Assembly (NCBI RefSeq): GCF_051401765.1
Contig: NW_027480422.1
Span: 28,538,001-28,602,000 of the forward strand
Source: Calliopsis andreniformis
Taxonomy: Eukaryota; Arthropoda; Insecta; Hymenoptera; Andrenidae
Reading direction: 5' to 3'
Length of the DNA: 64,000 bases
Part shown: positions 1 through 9,000 of the stretch, one piece after another
Layout of the letters: each line of letters begins with the position of its first letter
How positions within the stretch are numbered: the stretch's first letter is position 1
The notes under the pieces: generated by a model
Told to the model about the DNA's origin: nothing
Seen by the model: the letters and a program-made list of their open reading frames with translations, nothing else
The model's database searches: none
Program-made: the position numbers and the translations under genes

Positions 1-3000
1 CGTTGACATCTTAGGCCCTAACTATTCGATTTGCTGGACCAACGCCCCAGAGTGAAGCCTAGGTCGCCCGGAACGTAGAAATGACCATCACTTTCACTCT
101 GGTTGCAATTATTCCTGTTATACGATGGAAAAACTGTAGTATTTTTATTGTATTTTGTGCTTGGGACGTTGACTTCTAAGGCCCTAGCTAATCGATTTGG
201 TGGAGCAATGCCCTATAGTGGAGCCTAGGTTGCCCGAAACGTCGAAATGACCATTACTTTCACACTGGTTGCAATTATTCATGCTATACGATGGAAAAAC
301 TGTTGTATTTATATTGTATTTTATCCTCCTGGCGTTGACTTCTTAGGTCCTAGCTATTCGATCTGGTGGAGCAGCTCTCTAGAGTGAAGCCTAGGTTTCC
401 CAGAGCGTAGAAATGACCATACCTTTCACACTCGAACTATTATTCGTTTTATACGATGGAAAAACTATTGTATTTATATTGTATTTTATGCTTCCGGCAT
501 TGACTTCCAAGGCCGTAGCTATTAGATGTGGTGGAATAACGCCCTAGAGTGAAGCCTAGGTTGCCCGGAACGTAGAAATGACCATTACTTCCAGACTGTT
601 TGCACTTATTCGCTTTATACGACGGAAAAGCTGTTGTATTTATATTGTATTTTAAGCTTCTGGCGTTGACTTCTAAGGCCGTAGCTACTAGATGTGGTGG
701 AATAACGCCCTAGAATGAAGCCCAGGTTGCCCGGAACGTAGGAATGGCCATTACTTTCACACTGTTTGCAATTATTCATTTTATACGATGGAAAAACTGT
801 TTTACTTATATAGTATTTTATTCTTCTGGCGTTGAATTCTAAGTCCCTAGCTATTCGATCAGGTGGAGCAGCGCCCTAGAGTGAAGCCTAGGTTGCCCGG
901 AACGTAGAAATGACCATTACTTTCACACTGTTTGCAAATGTACAGTATATACGATGGAAAAGCTGTTATATTTATATTGTGTTTTATGCTTCTGGCGTTG
1001 ACGTCTTAGGCCCTAACTATTTGATCTGGCGGATCACCGCCCTAGAGTGAAGCCTAGATGCCTGGAACATAGAGAAGACCATTACCTTCACACTGGTTGC
1101 AATTATTCCTGTTATACGACGGAAAGGCTGTTGTATTTTTATTGTATTTTATGCTTCTGGCGTTGACTTCTTAGGCCCTAACTATTCGACCTGGTAGAGC
1201 AACGCCCAAGAGTGAAGCCCTTGTTGCCCGGAACGTAGAAATGACCATAACTTTCACTCTGGTTGCAATTATTCCTGTTATACGATGAAAAAACTGTTGT
1301 ATTTTTATTGTATTTTATGCTTCGGGCGTTGACTTCTAAGGCCCTAGCTATTCGATTTGGTGGAGCAACGCCCTAGAGTGGAGCCCAGGTTATCGGAAAC
1401 GTAGGAATGACCCTGACTTTCACACTCGTGCAATTATTCGTTTTATACGATGGAAAGACTATTGTATCTATTTTGTATTTTATGCTTCTGGCGTTGACAT
1501 CTTAGGCCCTAGCTAATCGATTTGGTGGAGCAACGCCCTATAGTGGAGCCTAGGTTGCCCGAAACGTCGAAATGACCATAACTTTCACACTGGTTGCAAT
1601 TATTCATGCTATACGATGGAAAAACTGTTGTATTTTTATTGTATTTTATGCTTCTGCCGTTGACTTCTAAGGTCCTAGTTATTCGAACTCCTGCGGCAAC
1701 GTCCAAGAGTGAAGCCTATGTTGCCCGAAACGTAGAAATGACCATTACTTTCACACTGGTTGCATCTATTCTATTTGTACGATGGAAATACTGTTGTATT
1801 TTTACTGTATTTTATGCTCCGGGCGTTGACTTCTAAGGCCCTAGCTATTCGATTTCGTGGAGCAACGCCCTAGAGTGGAGCCTAGGTTGCCCGAAATGTA
1901 GAAATGAAAGTACTTTCACACTGGTTGTAGTTATTCGTGTTATGCGATGGAAAAACTGTTGCATTTTTGTTGTATTTTATGCTTCTGGCGTTGAATTCTA
2001 AGTCCCTAACCATTCGATCTCGTGGAGCAACGCCCTAGAGTGACTAGTAGGTTTCCCGGAACGTAGAAATGACCATTACTTTCACACTGTTTGCAAATAT
2101 ACATTATATACGATGGAAAACCTGTAATATTTATATTGTATTTTATGCTTCTGGCGTTGACTTCGTAGGCCCAAACTATTTGATATGGTGGGGCACCGCC
2201 CCAGAGTAAAGCCTAGGTTGCCCGGAACATAGAAAAGACCATTACCTTCACACTGATTGCAATTATTCCTTTTATACGATGGAAAGACTGTTGTATTTTT
2301 ATTGTATTTTATGCTTCTGGCGTTGACTTCTTAAGCCCTAACTATTCGATTTGCTTTACCAATGCCCTAGAGTGAAGCCTTGGTTGCCCGGAACGTAGAA
2401 ATGACAATCACTTTCACACTGGTTGCAATCATCCATTTTATGCGATGGAAAAACTGTTGTATTTATATCGTATTTTATGCTTCTGGCGTTTACTCCTTAG
2501 GTCCTGGCTATTCGACCTGGTGGAGCAGCGCCCTACAGTGAAGCCTAGGTTGCCCGGAACGAAGAAATGACCAGTACTTTCACACTGGTTGCAGTTATTC
2601 CTCTTATACGATGGAAAAACTGTTGTATTTATATTGTATTTTATGCTTCCGGCATTGACTTCTAAGGCCGTAGCTATTAGATGTGGTCGAATAACGCAGT
2701 AGAGTGAAGCCTAGGTTGCCCGGAACGTAGGAATGACCCTGACTTTCACACTCGTGCAATTCTTCGTTTTATACGATGGAAAGACTATTGTATCTATTTT
2801 GTATTTTATGCTTCTGGCGTTGACTTCTTAGGCCCTAACTATTCGATTTGCTGGACCAACGCCCCAGAGTGAAGCTTAGGTGGCCCGGAACGTAGAAATG
2901 ACCATCACTTTCACTCTGGTTGCAATTATTCCTGTTATACGATGGAAAAACTGTAGTATTTTTATTGTATTTTGTGCTTCGGGCGTTGACTTCTAAGGCC

Positions 3001-3778
3001 CTAGCTAATCGATTTGGTGGAGCAACGCCCTATAGTGGAGCCTAGGTTGCCCGAAACGTCGAAATGACCAGTACTTTCACACTGGTTGCAGTTAATCCTG
3101 TTATACGATGGAAAAACTGTAGTATTTTTATTGTATTTTATTCTTCTGGCGTTGAGTTCTAAGACCCTAACTATTCGATCTCGTGGAGCAACGCCCTAGA
3201 GTGAAGCATAGGTTGCCCGGAATGTAGAAATGAGCATTACATTCACACCGTTTGCAATTATTCATGCTATGCTATGGAAACACTGTTGCGTTTATATTGT
3301 ATTTTATGCTTCAGGCGTTGAATTCTAATTCCCTAACTATGTGATGTTGTGGACCGACGACCTAGAGTGAAGCCTGGGTTTCCCGGAACGTAGAAATGAC
3401 CATTACTTTCCCACTGGTTGCAACTATTCCTGTTATACGATTTAAAGCTGTTGTATTTATTTAGTATTTTATGCTTCTGGCGTTGATTTCTAAGGCCCTA
3501 GCCATTCGATCTGGTGGAGTAGCGCCCTAGTATGAACTCTGGATTGCCCGGGACGTAGAAATGACCATATCCTTCACACTGGTTGCAATTATTCCTGTTA
3601 TACCATGGAAACACTGTTGTATTTATATTGTATCTTATGCTTCTGGCGCTGACTTCTAAAGCCCTAGCCATTCGATCCGGCGGAGTGACGCCCTAGAGTG
3701 AAGCCTAGGTTGCCAGGAACGTAGAAGTGACCATAACTTTCACACTGGTTGCAATTATTCCAGTCATACGATGGAAAA
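1..3778 (+). repeat. 166-bp satellite array, forward-orientation block
   Basis: About 23 head-to-tail monomers of about 166 bp. The motif CGTTGAC recurs at 1, 167 and 333, which sets the period. Each monomer carries, in order, CGTTGACTTCTAAGGCCCTA, a CGATCTGGTGGAGCAACGCC-like stretch, CCTAGAGTGAAGCCTAGG, a GAACGTAGAAATGACCAT-like stretch, TTTCACACTGGTTGCAATTA, an ATACGATGGAAAAACTG-like stretch and a T-rich tail ending in TTTTATGCTTCTGG. Monomers differ from each other by many substitutions and small indels. Monomer types recur: bases 1 to about 250 resemble 2818-3065, and 167-300 resemble 1495-1640, so an old higher-order pattern is still visible. This is the only part of the window in this orientation. 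No gene is present; frames such as 1594-1836 are satellite read-through. Confidence 0.95.
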
Positions 3779-3798
3779 TACAATATGTAAAATACAAT
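3775..3798. other. Array inversion joint (orientation switch)
   Basis: Left of this point monomers read ...ATACGATGGAAAA; right of it they read as the reverse complement, TAAAATACAATAAAAATAC then CAGTTTTTCCATCGT. The 10-mer AAAATACAAT occurs at 3775-3784 and again at 3789-3798, so the joint lies in or between two copies of a short AT-rich sequence. The nearest complementary arms are TACGATGGAAAA (3767-3778) and the TTTTTCCATCGTGTA stretch at 3812-3826, separated by about 33 bp. The joint is therefore an imperfect palindrome flanked by long inverted arrays. Arm similarity is only at ordinary monomer level, so this is not a recent perfect palindrome. Confidence 0.9.
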
Positions 3799-4698
3799 AA
3801 AAATACAACAGTTTTTCCATCGTGTAAAAGCAATAATTGCAATCAGTATGAAACTTATTGTCATTTCTCCGTTCCGGGCAACCTATACATCACTCTAGGG
3901 CGTCTGTCCACCAGATCGAATAGTTAGGGCCTAAGAAGTCAACGCCAGAAGCATAAAATACAAAATAAATACAACAGTTTTTCCATCGTATAAACGAATA
4001 ATTCCTACGAGTGTGAAATGTACGGTCATTTCTTCGTTCCGTGCAACCTAGGCTTCACTCCAGGGAGGTGCTCCACCAGATCAAATAGTTAGGGCCTAAG
4101 AAGTCAACGCTAGAAGCATAAAAGGGAATATAAATACAAGAATTTTTCCACCTTATAACAGGAATAATTGCAAATAGTGTGAAAGTGATGGTCATTTCTA
4201 CGTTCCTGGCAACCGTCGCTTCGCTCTAGGGCGTTAGTCTACCAGATCCAATTGTTAGGGCCTAAGAAGTCAACGCCAGAAGCATAAAATACAATAAAGA
4301 TACAACAGGTTTTCCATCGTATGACAGGAATAATTGCAACCAGTGTGAAAGTAATGGTCATTTCTACGTTCCGGGCAACCTAGGCTTCACCCTAGGGCGT
4401 TGCTCCACCGGATCGAATAGCTAGTGCCTTAGAAGTCAACGCCCGAAGAATAAAATGCAATAAAACACAACAGTTTTTCCATCGTATAACAGGATTAATT
4501 GCAACCAGTGTGAAAGAGATGGTCATTTCTACGTTCCGGCCAACCTAGGCCTCACTCTAGGGCGTTGCTCAACCACATCGAATGGCTAGGACCTTAGATG
4601 TCAGAGCCAGAAGCAGAAAATACAATAAGAATGCAACAGTTTTTCAATCGTATAGCATGAATAATTGCAACCAGTGTGAAAGTAATGGTCATTTCTAG
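3779..4698 (-). repeat. 166-bp satellite, reverse-orientation block left of the LTR
   Basis: Five to six monomers in the opposite orientation to the first block. The recognisable order is AGAAGTCAACGCCAGAAGCA, AAAATACAATAAAAATACAA, CAGTTTTTCCATCGTAT, AATAATTGCAACCAGTGTGA, TGGTCATTTCTACGTTCCGG, CAACCTAGGCTTCACTCTAG and GGCGTTGCTCCACCAGATCG. The last monomer is cut after GGTCATTTCTA at 4697, exactly where the insertion starts. Monomers here are strongly diverged, with runs such as 4191-4250 carrying several substitutions against the rest of the array. No genes. Confidence 0.95.
4694..4698. repeat. Left target-site duplication of the LTR insert
   Basis: TCTAG immediately precedes the TG that begins the insert. 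The matching right flank is TCTAC at 6095-6099. Most satellite monomers have TCTAC here, so the left copy probably carries a C-to-G change acquired after insertion. A 4-bp duplication (TCTA) with one extra base is the alternative reading. Confidence 0.65.
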
Positions 4699-4768
4699 TG
4701 TTTAAAAAGCGTTTATATAACGGGCATTTGGCTCGTCCGCGAGATTCGTAATTTGTTGGTATACGTGA

Positions 4769-4793
4769 CCGACCGAAGGTGGCCTTCGGTCGG
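4769..4793. repeat. Perfect 11-bp hairpin in the LTR
   Basis: CCGACCGAAGG, a 3-base TGG loop, then CCTTCGGTCGG. The GC-rich perfect stem could form an RNA hairpin near one end of the LTR. Its role is unknown. Confidence 0.8.
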
Positions 4794-5135
4794 AACATAC
4801 GTTGTCCTAGCAGCAAAACACGATCAGCTGTCGTATGACTTGTTTTTGTCGTCAAAATTAAAGTTCAAACAAAGTAAGCGTTGTCGAGCAACGGTTTTGA
4901 ACTCCAGGCTCGATGTCGAGTGGGCACATCGGAGCCTGAAGGAGAGAGAGAGTACATTGTACTACATTAGCACGAAACAAAAGATAATTTGTGAGCGCCG
5001 CGTAGTGGTAAAATTTGGCACGTCTTCCGCTTCGCGGAGACACGCGCGGCTCTCGCCCCAGTCGTCTTACGACAGCCTAGCTTGCAGCAGTCAGTGCGAC
5101 CGTTCGTCAAGCGTTTCTCAGCTCAGCCAGTCTCC

Positions 5136-5173
5136 AGATTTCAAGTAGTTTGGTTACCAGACACTTGAAATCT
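5136..5173. repeat. 11-bp inverted repeat in the LTR
   Basis: AGATTTCAAGT at 5136-5146 and its exact complement ACTTGAAATCT at 5163-5173, separated by 16 bp. It is a potential stem-loop; function unknown. Confidence 0.75.
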
Positions 5174-5229
5174 CACTAGCTCTCAAAAGCTGAACCTCTG
5201 TCGCCGACAGACTAGGAAGCTCTGCTCGA

Positions 5230-5252
5230 TTCGTACGTATAATACGTACGAA
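5230..5252. repeat. Perfect 23-bp palindrome in the LTR
   Basis: TTCGTACGTAT, a single A, then ATACGTACGAA. Two further bracketing 5-mers (TGCTC and GAGCA) extend the dyad with small bulges. A related short palindrome, TTCGTACGAA, occurs at 5597-5606. Palindromes of this type can be transcription-factor sites, but no specific factor can be named from sequence. Confidence 0.8.
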
Positions 5253-5596
5253 AGAGCACCTGGTTTGTTTTAGGAGACAATTGATCGAGATTTGCACTCT
5301 TGGAATCGGGGCCTGCCCTGATTCTCTGAGTCTCGTTTCGTCTCGGAGCAACAAAGGCCGCTGCCTGTTGGATTCCTGAGAGACGGGTTACAACAGAGAG
5401 AGATAACGTACGTGCCTATCACCTCTGCGTTACTCGTGCTCTGCCACCCCGTTTAGTAGCAACCCCCGTGTGACGAATAGAAGCACAGGGTAAGGTGAAC
5501 GTAGTCGCGGAGCCTCTAGCCGTCCTCAGCCTCCAGGACCAGCAATTCGCTGGTTATAGCGTGTCCCTCCGCTCACGAATCCTTATGTTACTTGGA

Positions 5597-5606
5597 TTCG
5601 TACGAA
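5597..5606. repeat. Short palindrome TTCGTACGAA in the LTR
   Basis: A perfect 10-bp palindrome that shares its TTCGTACG core with the 23-bp palindrome at 5230-5252, so the same motif is present twice in the LTR about 360 bp apart. Confidence 0.6.
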
Positions 5607-6094
5607 ACGAATATTTTCAAAAGGTGCAAGGCGAAGAGAAGAGGTCCCTCCTCCTCTGTAGTCACTCGCTCATCGACTTCTTCTTCGCACCAGAAGAAGA
5701 GTCGATAATACAGTCCACTGCATTACCTTTGCGTTATAGGCAAGGTATTGCTATCCCCTCCAAATAGGCTCACGAGCGCAGCCTGAAGTTGGGAATCTTT
5801 GGTATAGCTAGACTTCCACTCTTGCTTACCGCCGCGGTTCCGCCGCTATCTCTCTTTTTCAGACGCCAACGTCGCTAAGAGGAGCGCCGGCGTCACCACC
5901 AGCCAGGGCCATCCGATCCACCGACGAGGACCGGAGCCAGCACCCAGCCCCCAGAAACTTTAAACAAACGTCGCTCAAAAGCCCTTTTAAGGGCCGACAA
6001 AATTTAAATCTTGGGTTTTCGTTTTCTTTCGTATCCCCTCAATCTCACCTCATCCGGACCTCCGTTGGATCCCTTATTTTAAGCGATTCCAACA

Positions 6095-6099
6095 TCTAC
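6095..6099. repeat. Right target-site duplication of the LTR insert
   Basis: TCTAC follows the terminal CA of the insert and continues straight into satellite (GTTTCGGGCAAC). It pairs with TCTAG at 4694-4698, with one mismatch. Confidence 0.65.
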
Positions 6100-9000
6100 G
6101 TTTCGGGCAACATACGCTTCACTCTTGAACGTTGCCCCACGAGGTCGAATAGCTAGGACCTTAGAAGTCAGCGCCAGAAGCATAAAATACAATATACATA
6201 CAACAGCTTTTCCATCATATAAAACGAATAATTGCAACTAGTGTGAAATTTATGGTCATTTCTTCGTTCGGGGCAACCTAGGGTTCACTCTAGGGCGTTC
6301 CTCCACAAGATCGAACAGTTAGGGCCTTAGAAGTCAACGCCAGAGGCAAAAAATACAATAAAAATGCAACAGTCTTCCCATTGTATAAAACGAATAATTG
6401 CAGCCAGTGTGGAAGTTATGGCCATTTCAACGCTCCGGGCATCCTAGACATAACTCTGAGGCATTGCTCCACCAGATCGAATACATAGGTCCTTAGAAGT
6501 CGACGACAGAAGCGTAAAATACAATAAAAATCCAACAGTTTGTACATCGTATAACAGGAATAATTGCAACCAGTGTGAAAGTAATTGTCATTTCCACCTT
6601 CCGGGAAACTAGGCTTCACTCTAGGGCGTTGCTCCACTACATCGAATAGCTACGGCCTTAGAAGTCAACGCCTGAAGCATAAAATACAATATAAATACGA
6701 CAGCTTTACAATCGTATAACAGGAATAATTGCTGCCAGTGGGAAAGTGATGGTCATTTCTACGTTGCGTGCAACCTAGGCTTCAGTCTAGGGCGTTGTTC
6801 CACCAGATCGAATATATAGGGTCTTACAAGTCGACCCCAGAAGCATAAAGTACAATAAAAATCCAACAGTTTTTCCATCGTATATTAGGAATAATTGCAA
6901 CAAGTGTGAAGGTAACGCTCATTTCTATGTTCCTCGCAACCTACGCTTCAGTTTAGGGCGTTGGTCCACAACGTCGAATAGCTCGGGCCTTAGAAGTCAA
7001 CGCCCGAAGCATAAAATACAAAATAAATACAACAGTCTATCCATCGTATAAAACGAATAATTGCAACAAGTGTGAAGGTAATGGTCATTTCTACGTTCCG
7101 GGCAAGCTAGGCTTCACTCTAGGGCGTTGCTCCACCAGATCGAATTGGTAGGGCCATAGAAGTCAACGCCTGAAGCATAAAATATAGTAAAAATAGAACA
7201 GTCTTTCCATCGTATAACAGGAATAATTGCAACCAGTGTGAAGTTAATTGTCATTTCTACGATCCGGGCAACCTAGGCTTCACTCTAGGGCGTTGCTCCA
7301 CCAGATCGAATTGGTAGGGCCATAGACGTCAACGCCCGAAGCATAAAATATAGTAAAAATAGAACAGTCTTTCCATCGTATAACAGGAATAATTGCAACC
7401 AGTGTGAAGGTAATTGTCATTTCTACGATCCGGGCAACCTAGGCTTCACTCTAGGGCGTTGCTCCACCAGATCGAATAGTTAGGTCGTAAGAACTCAACG
7501 CCAGAAGCATAAAATACAATATAGATACAACACCTTTTCCATCGTACAACAGGAATAATTGCAGCCAGTGTGAAAGTAATGGCCATTTATACGTTCCGGG
7601 CAGCCCAGGCTTCACTCTAGGGCGTTGCTCCACCAGATCGAATAGTTACGGCCTATAAGTCATCGCTAGAAGCATAAAATACAATATAAATACAACAGTT
7701 TTTCCATCGTATAAAATGAGTAATTGCAAACTTTATGAACGTAACGGTCATTTCTACGTTCCGGGCAATCTCGGCTTCACTCTAGGGCGATGCTCCACCA
7801 GATCGAATAGTTAGGGCCTAAGAAGTCAACGCCAGAAGTATAAAATACAATATAAATGCAACAGCTTTTCCATCGTATAAAACGAATAATTGAAAGCAGG
7901 GTGAAAGTAATGGTCATTTCGACGTGCCGGGCAACATAGGCTTCACTCCAGGGAGGTGCTCCACCACATCGAATAGCTAAGACCTTAGAAGGCAACGCCC
8001 GAAGCATAAAATATAATATAAATACAGAAGTTTTTCCATTGTATAACAGGAATAATTGCTGTCAGTGTGAATGTAATGGCCATTTCTACGTTCCGGGAAT
8101 CCTAGACTTAACTCTGAGGCATTGCTCCACCAGATCGAAGAGTTAGGGCCTAAGATGTCCACGCCAGAAGCATAAAATACAAAATTAATACAACAGTCTT
8201 TCCATCGTATAAAACGAATAATTGCAACAAGTGTGAAGGTAATGGTCATTTCTACGTTCCGGGCAAGCTAGGCTTCACTCTAGGGCCTTGCTCCAGCACA
8301 TCGAATAGCTACGGCCTTAGAAGTCAACGCCAGAAGCATAAAATACAATATAAATAAAATAGTTTTTCCATCGTATAAATTGAGTAATTGCAACCAGTGT
8401 GTATGTAATGGCCATTTCTACGTTCCGGGCAACCTAGGCTTCACTCTAGGGCGTTGTTCCACCAGATCGAGTTGTTAGGGCCTAAGAAGTCAACGCAAGA
8501 AGCATAAAATACAAAATAAATACAAGTGTTTTTCTCTCGTATGAAACGAATAATTGTAACCAGTGTGAACGTAATGGCCATTTCTACGTTCCGGGCATCA
8601 TAGACTTAACTGTGAGGCATTGCTCCAGCAGAACGAATACCTAGGGCAATAGATGCCAACCCCAGAAGCATAAAGTACAATAAATATCCAACAGTTTGTC
8701 CATCGTATAACAGGAATGATTTCAACTAGTGTGAAGGTAATGGTCATTTCTACGTTCCGTGGAACCTAGGCAACCCCCTATAGCGTTGCTCCACCAGGTC
8801 GAATAGTTAGGGCCTTAGAAAACAACTACAGACGCATAAAATACAATATAAATACATCTGTTCTCCCATCGTACAACAGGAATAATTGCAACCAATGTGA
8901 AGGTAATGGTCATTTCTACGTTCCGGGCAACCTAGGCTTCACACTAGGGCGTTGCTCCACCACATGGCACAGCTACGGCCTATGAAGTCAACGCCTGAAG

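Larger units (their letters stand above)
4699..6094. mobile_element. Probable solo LTR of an LTR retrotransposon
   Basis: A 1396-bp non-satellite insert that begins TGTTTAAAAAGCG and ends GCGATTCCAACA, i.e. with the TG...CA termini (short inverted TGTT/AACA) typical of LTRs. It is flanked by a near-perfect 5-bp duplication. Joining the satellite flanks across one duplication copy rebuilds the usual monomer order GGTCATTTCTACGTTTCGGG. It is visibly richer in G+C than the satellite and occurs only once in the window. No gag, protease, reverse transcriptase or integrase motif is visible. The two longest frames (4753-5148, 131 codons; 5495-5767, 90 codons) are rich in Ser, Arg and Leu and match nothing I recognise. 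Without internal sequence the superfamily (Gypsy or BEL/Pao) and transcriptional orientation cannot be fixed. Solo LTRs arise by recombination between the two LTRs of a full element; a non-autonomous element with these ends is a less likely alternative. Confidence 0.68.

Noticed and set aside
4712..4720. TTTATATAA near the left end of the insert as an LTR promoter TATA box.
   Set aside because: It lies only about 14 bp from the LTR end, far too close for a normal U3 region, and the orientation of the LTR is unknown.
4753..5148. A 131-codon frame inside the insertion as a retroelement or host gene.
   Set aside because: No recognisable domain; it is rich in Ser, Arg and Leu, crosses the 4769-4793 hairpin, and lies within a segment with LTR-like ends. 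A chance frame is more likely.
4699..6094. The insertion as a DNA transposon with terminal inverted repeats.
   Set aside because: Only TGTT/AACA is shared between the ends, with no longer inverted repeat. The TG...CA ends plus a 5-bp duplication fit an LTR better.
7471..7500. TTAGGG hexamers (as in GTTAGGGCC) as telomeric repeats.
   Set aside because: At most one per 166-bp monomer and never in tandem; a coincidental part of the satellite.
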